Notes: generated from the sequence alone by a model not told the origin. A stretch of 64,000 nt of DNA from Gottfriedia luciferensis (GCF_001712755.1 NZ_MDKC01000036.1:1-64000), one strand, 5' to 3'. Numbered from the stretch's first letter, positions 46,682-55,458 are shown. Made by a program: numbers and translations.

Positions 46682-47962
46682 CTATGCAAAGTTGCGCTTA
46701 GAGCTCTCCTTAATACCATTAATACTTAATAGTTGTATATACTTATTTATTTGGTCAGAAGTCGCATGATCCTTATATCTCCAATATATAAGAAGACATT
46801 TATTGAATCTTTCTAAATTGCCTATTTGATTTGCAGTATAGGCTACATCCAGTAATTCATCTAAACCATTTGGCAGCTGTAGGCTTTCACACTGATAAAA
46901 AGCATATGCATAACGAAAATCCAAATGCACCTTCTGTTTTAACCATGGTTCGGCATCTATTATCAATTCTTCAATTGTATGTTTATATAAATCTAAGATT
47001 CTTTTAGCGTCATCTAATCGATTCAAACGAATAAATGCTTCAAGTACCTTTGGTAATCCAACATATACATCTTCTCTATCTTCTAGCCAACTAAGATATT
47101 GATCTACATACTCGAGTTGTCCGTAATCCAAATAAGATGCAAGTCGATTTCCAATAGCTAAATCAGCAAAATAATCACTGACCCCCGCATATTGTTCTGT
47201 AAGTTCTATTATTTCTTCTAAAGAGCCCCCCAGGCGTGCAAGTGCAAAACTTTTATACATAAGTGCTCTACCATAATACTCTCCGTTTTTAACCAATTTC
47301 CTTAATCTCTCAGAGTAGTAAAGTACCTCTTCCCATTGCTCACGTCTATAATAAAATGCAGAGATCCATAAATATGCTTCCATTCTAACTTTTTTCGGCA
47401 TGCAATACAGATACTCCAACACATATGTCAATGCGGTCTGACCATCCTCTGTCATTCTTAAAATATAAAAACGCCTATAATAACTAATTGCCAACAGTTC
47501 TAAAACGTCCTTCGAATCACATTTAATAATAATCTCATACAATAACAAGGCTTTTTCTTCTTTACCAACTTTAAAAAGCTCTTCTGCGACAAAAAAAATA
47601 TAATTCAAATATTCGATTTGAATCGAAACTGATTTTTCAGTTGTCATTAGATGTAACAGATTTTGACAATGTTCCTCGTAACCATTAGTAAAGCATTTGA
47701 ATAAAAACTGTACACTTTTACGCTTGTCCAAAATTTGGTCTTCATTAAAACACTCCTCATAAAAATATGAATAAAGTGCGTCTTCCTCCAACCCAATAGC
47801 TTCTGAAATGGCATCCAAATACTTTAGTGTAAGCGAGCGCTTATGATTGAAAATACGACTAATTTCACTAATATGTATACCTGACTCCTGGGCCAAATCT
47901 GTTTTTGTCCAGCCTTTCTCTTTGCATATACATTGAATTTCATTAAATAGAGCTGCGTTCAT
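46682..47962 (-). CDS. HTH-TPR transcriptional regulator (RRNPP-like architecture)
   Basis: A 426-residue protein. The N-terminal 60 residues are an XRE-type helix-turn-helix (WTKTDLAQESGIHISEISRIFNHKRSLTLKYLDAI). The remaining ~350 residues are all-helical repeats with TPR-like periodicity, e.g. AEELFKVGKEEKALLLYEIII. This is the plan of PlcR/NprR-type peptide-sensing regulators. The start ATG at 47962 follows AGGTGAG. It lies directly upstream of the secreted protease on the same strand and shares its promoter/operator. I found no propeptide gene beside it, so peptide control is only an inference. Confidence 0.8.
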   Translation of the reverse strand: MNAALFNEIQCICKEKGWTKTDLAQESGIHISEISRIFNHKRSLTLKYLDAISEAIGLEEDALYSYFYEECFNEDQILDKRKSVQFLFKCFTNGYEEHCQNLLHLMTTEKSVSIQIEYLNYIFFVAEELFKVGKEEKALLLYEIIIKCDSKDVLELLAISYYRRFYILRMTEDGQTALTYVLEYLYCMPKKVRMEAYLWISAFYYRREQWEEVLYYSERLRKLVKNGEYYGRALMYKSFALARLGGSLEEIIELTEQYAGVSDYFADLAIGNRLASYLDYGQLEYVDQYLSWLEDREDVYVGLPKVLEAFIRLNRLDDAKRILDLYKHTIEELIIDAEPWLKQKVHLDFRYAYAFYQCESLQLPNGLDELLDVAYTANQIGNLERFNKCLLIYWRYKDHATSDQINKYIQLLSINGIKESSKRNFA

Positions 47963-48389
47963 TCTTCTCACCTACCAATTAAATTTACTTCTGCTCAGCC
48001 CCAATCGTTACAAACGGCCAATCTTCTTAAAGTTATTAAATTACAATTTCATTATAACGAGACTTGATATAATATTATTTCTGAAAAATATTGTCAATTT
48101 GCATTTAATCTTGTAAACATACTCTATTTTTATTGACCAGCAATTGAATAAGGGCTTTCCATTAGTCACATAATGACGCAAGAATTAATTAGTTAATATT
48201 ATATGAATCTACTTGATAACTTTAAGACGTTATCGATACATACTAGATGATTGCAGGAAACCTAGGCATTAGAAAACTCTTTAACTAAAATACTAGAGAT
48301 GTGATTCATTTTACTTTTTAAATGATAAAAAAGGTAAGCATCTGCTCTGCAAAGAATAGTTAGTACAGTAAATAAAAGGAGCTGATTAA
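47963..48389. other. Intergenic region upstream of the regulator and VOC genes
   Basis: 427 bp between divergent genes. It holds the regulator promoter (48069-48097) and the VOC gene leader. I examined both strands for a short signal-peptide gene and saw none with a ribosome site. Confidence 0.5.
48069..48097 (-). promoter_or_regulatory. Promoter and operator of the HTH-TPR regulator
   Basis: Minus-strand TTGACA (48092-48097), 17-bp spacer, TATTAT (48069-48074). The spacer has TTTTTCAGAAAT, matching the palindrome before the subtilase; ATTATATCAAGT and GTTATAATGAA follow as there. This implies autoregulation plus control of the protease. Confidence 0.65.
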
Positions 48390-48752
48390 ATGAATGGAGT
48401 TTTAGATATTGTTATTTTTTGTAAAGACGCAAACTCTTCTAAAAGCTGGTATGAAAAAGTTGGATTTGAATATTTAAGAGGACATGATGGTATGCATTGG
48501 TTTAAAGCAGGGAATGGCGAGCTAATGCTCCATCCTAAAGATACGCAATCCAATACTGATGCAGTCTTTCAATTAATTGTAAGTGAAGTCGATCCACTAT
48601 TTGAAAGTGTGTTGGAAAAAGAATTGACGCCATTGGATTTCTCAAATGGAGAAAAAGTCATCACAGAACCTACTGTTCAGCTATGGGGCTATAAGGAATT
48701 TTGCTTAAGAGATCCAGACGGTTACATATGGGCATTTGTTCAAAAATCATAA
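48390..48752 (+). CDS. VOC superfamily protein (glyoxalase/bleomycin-resistance fold)
   Basis: A 120-residue protein with two beta-alpha-beta-beta-beta modules. ILDIVIFCKDANSSKSWYEKVGFEY is the first and LRDPDGYIWAFVQ the closing strand. AAGGAG precedes the ATG. Metal ligands are not all evident, so it may bind rather than transform a small molecule. Monocistronic. Confidence 0.8.
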   Translation: MNGVLDIVIFCKDANSSKSWYEKVGFEYLRGHDGMHWFKAGNGELMLHPKDTQSNTDAVFQLIVSEVDPLFESVLEKELTPLDFSNGEKVITEPTVQLWGYKEFCLRDPDGYIWAFVQKS

Positions 48753-48764
48753 TTAATTAAAGTA

Positions 48765-48806
48765 AGAAAATCCACAGGATAAATTCATTTTCCATGTGGA
48801 TTTTCT
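48765..48806. terminator. Bidirectional terminator VOC / EamA genes
   Basis: AGAAAATCCACA (48765-48776) pairs with TGTGGATTTTCT (48795-48806); ATTTTTTT follows on the plus strand. Confidence 0.88.
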
Positions 48807-48832
48807 ATTTTTTTAGTTTAAGATTAATGATA

Positions 48833-49762
48833 TTACTTTGAAATATTCACTTCTTTTTTTAAAAGTCTTCCTTGCTTTCTATACATAGAAAACGTTGACC
48901 AATTTGCAATGAATACACCAGATAATATTAGTATGCCACCAATCGCCATAATTGGTTTGATTGGTTCGTCCATTACGAAATAACCTAAGACACTTGCAAT
49001 TAATGGTGATACATAAAGCCATGTTGAGGGGAATACCGGGTTCGTTTTAGATAGTAACCAACTGTATAATCCATGTCCCCCTATTGAACCTATAAATACA
49101 AGATACAATATTGGCCACACTGCGTCCCAAGAACTTAAACTTTCAATTTTCGGCTTTTCTAATAAAAACGAAACTAATAGTAGAAATATTCCACCATATA
49201 ACATTTGAAAAGCATTGATTAAAAATGGCGATACACTACTGTATTCTGTTAATATTTCTTTTGAAGAAATGGATCCAAATCCGTAAAAAGCTTCTCCTAA
49301 TAATACTGCGATACAAGCAGCAACCCATAAGTAAGAGACATGCTGACTTATCCCAGGTAAACAGACAAAAATTACACCTGCAAAAGCAATTAATAACGCT
49401 AATAGTTGTTTACCCTCAATTCTCTTATTATTTCTCCTTAATTGGAAAAGTAAGATCATCATTGGACCAGTTGCAGACAAAACTGCAGCTAACCCTGATG
49501 TTATATACTGCTCAGCCCAATATAATGTTGAAAATGTCATAAAAGTTAAGCAGAATCCAATATACATAATTCGTTTTGAAAAAATAAATTTCTTCACATT
49601 TACCCCTTTAAGAAGGAAATATAAAATAACAATCAGTCCCGCTAATGTAAATCGAATGCCTGCTGAAAATAAAGGCGAAACGCCCGACTCAATTCCAAAT
49701 TTTATTGCTAGAAAAGTTGTACCGAAAATCATGCAAATAAAAATATAATTAATAATGATCAT
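48833..49762 (-). CDS. EamA/DMT family transporter
   Basis: A 309-residue permease with ten predicted helices arranged as two EamA repeats, beginning with IFGTTFLAIKFGIESGVSPLFSAGIRF and again with FLINAFQMLYGGIFLLLVSF. Such carriers export amino acids or other metabolites. It is divergent from a MocR regulator, which in many bacteria controls the neighbouring EamA gene. Confidence 0.88.
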   Translation of the reverse strand: MIIINYIFICMIFGTTFLAIKFGIESGVSPLFSAGIRFTLAGLIVILYFLLKGVNVKKFIFSKRIMYIGFCLTFMTFSTLYWAEQYITSGLAAVLSATGPMMILLFQLRRNNKRIEGKQLLALLIAFAGVIFVCLPGISQHVSYLWVAACIAVLLGEAFYGFGSISSKEILTEYSSVSPFLINAFQMLYGGIFLLLVSFLLEKPKIESLSSWDAVWPILYLVFIGSIGGHGLYSWLLSKTNPVFPSTWLYVSPLIASVLGYFVMDEPIKPIMAIGGILILSGVFIANWSTFSMYRKQGRLLKKEVNISK

Positions 49763-49803
49763 TTCATCACCCCTTTGATAAAAGTATTATATTAAAGTCG
49801 GAG

Positions 49804-49832
49804 TATAACAGTATAATAGAGCATATAACAGT
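49804..49832. promoter_or_regulatory. Candidate MocR operator: direct repeat in divergent promoter
   Basis: TATAACAGT occurs at 49804-49812 and again at 49824-49832, exactly 20 bp apart and so on the same DNA face. A TATAAT (49812-49817) lies between them. Direct repeats are the usual target of MocR-type dimers. Confidence 0.6.
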
Positions 49833-49900
49833 TAGCTCTTTTTCCATTGACGATTGATCTTTTTTCAACTAATTTATAACTAAAAAACTAGTGGTGATCT

Positions 49901-51334
49901 ATGAAAATTCAAATCCATAAAAAATCAACAGTTCCGATTTATCTCCAAGTAAGCACTCAAATTGCAGGCAGCATTCAAAGTGGACTACTTTTACCTAACG
50001 AAAAATTACCATCTTTACGAATATTGGCTGAGGAACTTTCAATAAGCGTTTTAACTGTTAGAAAGGCTTATAAATGGTTAGAGACAAACGGCTATGTCAC
50101 TGTGATGCCAGGTAAAGGAGTATTTATTAGTAAGAAAGTAAAAAAAACATCCCAAGTTGATCCAAGTAATAACTGGCAACAGACTTTAGGAATCAATATA
50201 GTAAGATCCCAATATTTAATAAATAGAGAACAGTTAAAATATGATTTTTCAAAAGCAGTTGTATATCCACGTCTACTTCCTAATAAATTTTTAGCGGATG
50301 AAATGCAAAAACTATTAAGAGAAGATGCTTCTATATTAACAACCTACGGACCTGTTCAAGGTGATTCTGAATTAAGAACTGAAATTATTAAACATTTATA
50401 TGAATTTCAAAAAATACGATCTAAAGCTGAAAATCTTATTATTACAAGCGGAGTTCAGCAAGGCATTGACTTAGTAGCACAAGCACTATTAAAACCTGGG
50501 GATTCAATTATAGTCGAGAGTCCATGCTATGGTGGTGCACTTGATATTTTTATAAATAAGGGGATTCATATAATACCTGTCGAGATGGATGAAGAAGGAA
50601 TTCGATCAGACATAATTGAAGATATGTGTATTAAATTTACACCAAAATTAATTTATGTTAACCCGACCTTTCAAAATCCAACTGGAATCTCAATGAGTAA
50701 TGGTCGTAGAAAAGAATTAATTGAACTTGCACAACAGTATCAATTTTTTATTCTTGAAGACGATTCATTTAGTGATATTTATTTCGAAAAAGCATTTCAA
50801 TATTACCCAATTAAGTATTACGATCAATTAGACCATGTCATCTACATTAAAGGATTTAGTAAAACTTTAGCACCCGGGGTTAGAATTGCTGCAATGCTAG
50901 CAAATGGACCGGTCCTGGAATGGCTACTTGCGGTTAAAGCTTCAATGGATGTGGGTAGCCCTTTACTAACACAAAAAGCAATTTTACCATTTCTACGAAC
51001 CGATCGAATGCGAAGTCACGTTGAAAAACTACGAATTGCTCTACAAATTCGGCGTGATACAAGTGTTGAAATACTTTCATCTGTTAATGATCAATTAAAT
51101 TTTCGGATACCTGATGGCGGCTTTAATTTGTGGGTTACATTTCATAAAACCAATGTAGATATTTTTAATTTATTAAGAAAAGCTAATCATGAAAATATCT
51201 CATTCTTACCCGGTGTAGCATGTTTTAACAACAATACTGATATTTCTTCATTTCGGATTAGTTACTCACTAGTTAGCGAAAATGATTTAGCTAAAGGGTT
51301 AGAGAAACTACGCAATCTAATTAAACAAATATAA
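49901..51334 (+). CDS. MocR-type GntR/aminotransferase regulator
   Basis: The 477-residue protein fuses an N-terminal GntR winged helix (about 1-75, with NEKLPSLRILAEELSISVLTVRKAY) to a class-I aminotransferase domain. The pyridoxal lysine is Lys321 in YIKGFSKTLAPG. NPTFQNPTG and the DDSFSDIYF loop are also present. MocR proteins use PLP as a sensor and regulate the divergent gene, here the EamA permease. Confidence 0.92.
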   Translation: MKIQIHKKSTVPIYLQVSTQIAGSIQSGLLLPNEKLPSLRILAEELSISVLTVRKAYKWLETNGYVTVMPGKGVFISKKVKKTSQVDPSNNWQQTLGINIVRSQYLINREQLKYDFSKAVVYPRLLPNKFLADEMQKLLREDASILTTYGPVQGDSELRTEIIKHLYEFQKIRSKAENLIITSGVQQGIDLVAQALLKPGDSIIVESPCYGGALDIFINKGIHIIPVEMDEEGIRSDIIEDMCIKFTPKLIYVNPTFQNPTGISMSNGRRKELIELAQQYQFFILEDDSFSDIYFEKAFQYYPIKYYDQLDHVIYIKGFSKTLAPGVRIAAMLANGPVLEWLLAVKASMDVGSPLLTQKAILPFLRTDRMRSHVEKLRIALQIRRDTSVEILSSVNDQLNFRIPDGGFNLWVTFHKTNVDIFNLLRKANHENISFLPGVACFNNNTDISSFRISYSLVSENDLAKGLEKLRNLIKQI

Positions 51335-51366
51335 AACTATTGTAAAGGAAGGCCATTTAGAACAAG

Positions 51367-52212
51367 ATGCTTAATTTTAAAAAAATAAACTTATTACCAC
51401 TTGTCATAACAATGCCAGCATTGATAATCGGAGTACTTGCCATGATCAATAACCAAGTGTCCCCGTCCATTTACGGTCAAAATATTTTAATTGCTATTGT
51501 TGGAGGAATCATCTCCTTTTTAGTACTGTGTAGAGATCAGAAATCCACTAAGAAAAAGACAAATATCATTGTCATTACATGCATACTCATATTATTTTTA
51601 CTTACCTTTTTGGACAAAGGATTACATGGTGTACATCGCTGGATAGCAATTGGTCCAATAAGATTTAATATCGCTTTAGTTTTCGTTCCATTAGTAATAA
51701 TTCAACTATCAAACTTAATAAAATCAAAACCATTTTGGGTTACTTTTGGTTTTTCATTATTTTTTACAGCATTATTACTTTTTCAACCTGATGCATCTCA
51801 ACTAACAGCTTTTACAATCGCTATCTCATTTCTATTACTAAATTTAAAAAAGAATAAAAGCGTTCAAATACTCTTTTTAATTGTTTTTATACTTTTAATT
51901 ATTTTAAGCTGGTCTCACTTAGATCAACTTTCCTCAGTTTCTTATGTTGAGGACATTTTAAGTTTAGTAAAGAAAATGGGAATAGGATGGCTAATCTTAG
52001 CAGTAATTTCACTTTTAATTTTACTAATGCCATTTTTCTTATTTCCGCCAAACAGTGCAAAACCATTATCATTTAGTCTAGGGATTTATTTTTCAATTAG
52101 TATTCTTTCAAGCTTTTTTGGAAACTTCCCAGTGCCGATTATAGGTTATAGAACATCGCCGTTTATCGGTTATTTAATTGCGATTTCTTGGTATGTATAT
52201 AATAAAAAATGA
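51367..52212 (+). CDS. Short FtsW/RodA/SpoVE-like (SEDS) membrane protein
   Basis: A 281-residue protein with about eight to nine helices. HGVHRWIAIGPIRFN resembles the SEDS motif G-x-x-RW-x-x-x-GP-x-x-x-QP, but the QPSE that normally follows is replaced. LLFQPDASQ resembles the QPDxGT motif with changed residues. True FtsW/RodA have about 390 residues. The catalytic Asp of that motif seems kept, yet overall it is a divergent or reduced homologue. The ribosome site AAGGAAGG is unusually far (14 nt). It follows the MocR gene by 32 bp. Confidence 0.6.
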   Translation: MLNFKKINLLPLVITMPALIIGVLAMINNQVSPSIYGQNILIAIVGGIISFLVLCRDQKSTKKKTNIIVITCILILFLLTFLDKGLHGVHRWIAIGPIRFNIALVFVPLVIIQLSNLIKSKPFWVTFGFSLFFTALLLFQPDASQLTAFTIAISFLLLNLKKNKSVQILFLIVFILLIILSWSHLDQLSSVSYVEDILSLVKKMGIGWLILAVISLLILLMPFFLFPPNSAKPLSFSLGIYFSISILSSFFGNFPVPIIGYRTSPFIGYLIAISWYVYNKK

Positions 52213-52234
52213 ACCTTTAAAATGGTTCATTTTT
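52205..52234. terminator. Terminator hairpin, left member of a 30-bp direct repeat
   Basis: AAAATGAACC pairs with GGTTCATTTT around TTTAAAAT. The identical 30 bp occur at 52721-52750, so the hairpin flanks element copy 3 on both sides. It overlaps the stop of the SEDS-like gene. Confidence 0.92.
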
Positions 52235-52235
52235 A

Positions 52236-52720
52236 CACGCTGTTGAAAAAAACTTTGTCAATTAAATTACCAAATTTTCGTAAAAGGAGTAGAGTGATGT
52301 TGATTTCCATTACAGGATGCTCGCTTTCCATGGGGCGGGATTCTTTAGCCTTCCCTCTAATCCCATAGGAGTCGAGCACCCCTCCATTCCAATCAACTTT
52401 TTCATCAAAAAAAGTATACAATAAATCCTAATCAAATAGCCTTTACTTAGAGTAATCTAGCAGTTTTTATTCAGTTTGTAGTTCTATTAATATCGAACAT
52501 TAAACTAAATTTATCAAATGAATTTGTTTTTCTAAGAATAAGCTCATAATTTTTTAACTTCTGAAAAAAACATGTCTAGTGTTATTGGAATCATAAAATT
52601 GCTCGAACATATTAACATTTAAAACCATGAAAAGTCATCCAGAAAAATGATAATTTCATCATTATTAAATGCATTTAATTTCCGTTTTCCCTACTGACCA
52701 TTTTATATTTCAACACTCTG
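52236..52720 (+). mobile_element. Terminator-associated non-autonomous element, copy 3 (best preserved)
   Basis: This 485-bp element begins CACGCTGTTGAAA and ends with the complement of CAGAGTGTTGAAA, so its ends are inverted repeats of the form CAnnnTGTTGAAA. The core (about 52285-52405) is an imperfect palindrome: TGCTCG/CGAGCA, TCCATGGG/CCCATAGGA and outer TTGATT/AATCAA. It is flanked by the exact 30-bp direct repeat of a terminator. It encodes no transposase. Frames such as one reading KESRPMESEHPV are by-products. Confidence 0.85.
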
Positions 52721-52750
52721 AAAAATGAACCTTTAAAATGGTTCATTTTT
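52721..52750. terminator. Terminator hairpin, right member of the 30-bp direct repeat
   Basis: Identical over 30 bp to 52205-52234. On the minus strand it terminates the pentapeptide-repeat gene. Confidence 0.92.
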
Positions 52751-52752
52751 TC

Positions 52753-53613
52753 TCACCAATGAGATGGTCTTTTAAGTGTTGCTGGTATTCTAGTGTGATA
52801 ATCTCCTTTGGCTGAGTTAATTTGAGCTTGAGTAAGAAAAATACTTCCTGTAAGGTCCGCACCACTCAAATTTGCATCACGTAAGTCTGCTCCGATTAGA
52901 TCAGAACCTCTTAAATCCGCTCCCTTTAAATCAGCGGCAATTAGATAGGCCCCTCTTAAGTTAGCTCCGATAAAATTTGCATCCCTTAATTTAGCTCCAA
53001 TAAAATCTAAAGCTCTACCGGTAGCTTTTTGACGCTTCTTATTGTTGTTAAATTTTTTCAAAGCCACAGTCCTTGCTTTCTCACTAGCACGTAATAGTAA
53101 AGAGCTAACTTCTGCACGGTGGGCTGTGATATCTAAGTTTTGTATTCGTTTAGGGTCCATATGTGTTAATTTTTCAGTTTCTTCTAAAACTGTTTTTATT
53201 TCATCATGAATCTCACTTGCAGCATTAATGGTCAAACTTTCATTTAAATACCAAAGCATTTCATGTAGTTGCTTCATAATTGGAAATACTTCATACATCT
53301 CATTAGCCAATTCTGGATTTTGTCGCCAGTCTTTTCCATTAAAGGTTACTTGAGATACTTTTTGTCCTGCTCCAAAGCAATCAAAAACAGTACAACCTTT
53401 GAAACCTAACTCTCTTAAATTCTTGTGAACTCCGCAACGAAAGTCTGATTGTAAATTATGACAAGGTTTGCCTGCAATTTTATCATTTGCAAAATCAGCC
53501 GATGCAGCAAAAGGCAATGCGACACAGCATAGACCAAAGCAACTCTCACAGTCCGATTTTAGATTTTTATAACGCTCGTTTACTAATCCTATATTTTCAA
53601 TTTTACTAGCCAC
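52753..53613 (-). CDS. Pentapeptide-repeat protein with Cys-rich N-terminal domain
   Basis: A 286-residue protein. The N-terminal part has CESCFGLCC, CHNLQ, CGVHKNL, GCTVFDC, a cysteine-rich arrangement that suggests a metal or Fe-S site. A helical middle (about 100-190) follows. The C-terminal part has about twelve pentapeptide units of A(D/N)Lxx type (GADLRGSDLIGADLRDANLSGADL), forming a right-handed beta helix. I choose the GTG at 53613, after GGAAGGGGG. The ATG at 53691 lacks a ribosome site. Some pentapeptide proteins protect gyrase; there is no evidence for that here. Confidence 0.8.
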   Translation of the reverse strand: MASKIENIGLVNERYKNLKSDCESCFGLCCVALPFAASADFANDKIAGKPCHNLQSDFRCGVHKNLRELGFKGCTVFDCFGAGQKVSQVTFNGKDWRQNPELANEMYEVFPIMKQLHEMLWYLNESLTINAASEIHDEIKTVLEETEKLTHMDPKRIQNLDITAHRAEVSSLLLRASEKARTVALKKFNNNKKRQKATGRALDFIGAKLRDANFIGANLRGAYLIAADLKGADLRGSDLIGADLRDANLSGADLTGSIFLTQAQINSAKGDYHTRIPATLKRPSHW

Positions 53614-53764
53614 TCCCTGCGCCCCCTTCCTACCATATATAATTGGATAATATTTTTTATCGTAACATCGTAATTTTTTTTGGTCAAACATAGGACTTAC
53701 AGCTTATAAAGGGCAACTTTCAACATTCATTAAGCTTGTTCACTTTTCATTCTTTTAGCAATAA

Positions 53765-53796
53765 AAAACAGATAATTATATAAAATTATCTGTTTT
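53765..53796 (-). terminator. Terminator of yerB
   Basis: AAAACAGATAATT pairs with AATTATCTGTTTT around a 6-nt loop, with A/T runs on both sides. Confidence 0.88.
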
Positions 53797-53804
53797 AATG
53801 TACT

Positions 53805-54839
53805 TTATTTAATTGTTACATCTTTTAAAAATGGTACAAAGTTAATCCAAGTTTGCCCTGGTGAAAGTTTTATTTCAGTTCCATCTAATGTAAACGGAAT
53901 GATTCGACCATCTACATTCTTCCATTGTATATTCATATATTTTCCATCAACAATATAATAACCTTTTCCTCCATGTTCGAGATCAATTGAACGGCGACCA
54001 TAACTATCAATAATTTTATGAGTCGCTTCTACGACTAAAATATTTTTAATTTGAAGCTCTTTCCCGTTCAAAGCATCCTTTGCTACAATTCCATTTTGAA
54101 CTCGCAGAAATTGTTTAGTTGAATTCGAATACTTGTAAGTCACATTATTTCTTGCATCATGAGAGTATTTTATAAATACCTCACCAGCATTTTTCCAAGA
54201 ACTATCAAATACTAAGTCTTTCTGCGTAAAATCTAATGGAGTAACTTGTTCTGAATAAGAGTAATGTCTTTGAGCAACTCCTTTTTCAATACCCTCTTTC
54301 AAAATATAAGAATTGTGAGGTGCTTTTCTCGTTTTATCTCTTTTAAATAACGTTCCGTCGTAGATCAGTCCGTTTAATGAATCAATCATTCCTGAATCCA
54401 TCATTTGTTTCGCTTTCGGACTATTTCCGTGGCATATAAATAATGCATGATAACCATTTGCCAAATTGATGTAATAATCTCTCGCACTTCTTACAGGACC
54501 TATTTTCTCAGGTATATTACTTTGAAAAATGGCTAGAAATCTTGTAATATCTCCCTCTGCTAAAATTTCATAAATAACATCAGCATTACTTAATCCACTT
54601 TGAGGTCTAGCTAAATAATAATTATTAACCATAACTGCAACAGGTCTTTGTTCACTAGTCTGACTTATTGGTAATCCACTTAAAGGAGCATAAATTGTAT
54701 CAATTTCTCCTTTATCAATTACATGTTCATTCGAAGGATTTTTATCATCATTTTTAATTGTTTTTACAGACTTTTCGCCATGCTTACAACCTACTAAAAG
54801 CATACTTATCACAATTATTGATAAAAATTTCTTATGCAT
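53805..54839 (-). CDS. yerB: YerB-like lipoprotein (DUF3048)
   Basis: A 344-residue secreted lipoprotein. The signal peptide ends in the lipobox LLVGC (Cys about 18). Two DUF3048 domains follow, the first with QRPVAVMVNNYYLARPQSGLSNADVIYE and KIGPVRSARDYY. ATG 54839 follows GGGGGAG. The membrane-anchored protein faces outwards; its function is unknown. Confidence 0.9.
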   Translation of the reverse strand: MHKKFLSIIVISMLLVGCKHGEKSVKTIKNDDKNPSNEHVIDKGEIDTIYAPLSGLPISQTSEQRPVAVMVNNYYLARPQSGLSNADVIYEILAEGDITRFLAIFQSNIPEKIGPVRSARDYYINLANGYHALFICHGNSPKAKQMMDSGMIDSLNGLIYDGTLFKRDKTRKAPHNSYILKEGIEKGVAQRHYSYSEQVTPLDFTQKDLVFDSSWKNAGEVFIKYSHDARNNVTYKYSNSTKQFLRVQNGIVAKDALNGKELQIKNILVVEATHKIIDSYGRRSIDLEHGGKGYYIVDGKYMNIQWKNVDGRIIPFTLDGTEIKLSPGQTWINFVPFLKDVTIK

Positions 54840-55041
54840 TGGCTCCCCCACAATCTGTTATTTTCTTAAATTGTATTAAATAACTTTTAAAATAGAAAGG
54901 ATTTGTTAGAATTTTTCAAAAGTAAAACATTCAACTAATGACTGAAATTATTCCTTTAAATAATCAGCTTAAATATGTTCTTATTTTATTTAATCTTAAA
55001 TATTGTATAAAGATAAGAATGATTAGAGGAGTTGAAGCTAT

Positions 55042-55260
55042 ATGATTGTAGTTCATTATATCGAGAAAAACGTTGAACTATTAAACCAACTACTCAAAAA
55101 GGTCCCCTCTGAAGGAGATACTATTTCCATTAAAGGTCGAAAAGGTAAAGTATTAAGAGTTAATCAAATAAATGATAAGCATGTGCACGTAATTGTAGAA
55201 CTAGAAGTTATTAAGAAAGTACAGGTTTTAGCAAAAGATGATAAAAAAAGAAGAAGATAA
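55042..55260 (+). CDS. Conserved hypothetical 72-residue protein
   Basis: A small basic protein that begins MIVVHYIEKNVELLNQLLKK and continues with GDTISIKGRKGKV and VHVIVELEVIKK. Predicted as one helix followed by a small beta barrel, ending in KDDKKRRR. AGAGGAG precedes the ATG. It lies divergently upstream of yerB. I recall similar unnamed proteins in bacilli but no function. Confidence 0.65.
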   Translation: MIVVHYIEKNVELLNQLLKKVPSEGDTISIKGRKGKVLRVNQINDKHVHVIVELEVIKKVQVLAKDDKKRRR

Positions 55261-55273
55261 ATTTCTAAAACTT

Positions 55274-55302
55274 AATGGGAGATTATTCCCATTTTTTTTT
55301 TT
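55274..55302 (+). terminator. Terminator of the 72-residue protein gene
   Basis: AATGGGA pairs with TCCCATT around GATTAT; a run of T follows. Confidence 0.9.
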
Positions 55303-55458
55303 GAATTTTTGGCAGTTTTACAGTTTCACATTTCATTTTTCCACTTAAAACGATGAACTATACTGTCTAAATGGAATGTATTCTTTTTTCAAATTGTACT
55401 AATCATGATAAACTAGGAAAAGTTTTAGTAAATCAACAACGTAATAAGGAGTTTTAAT

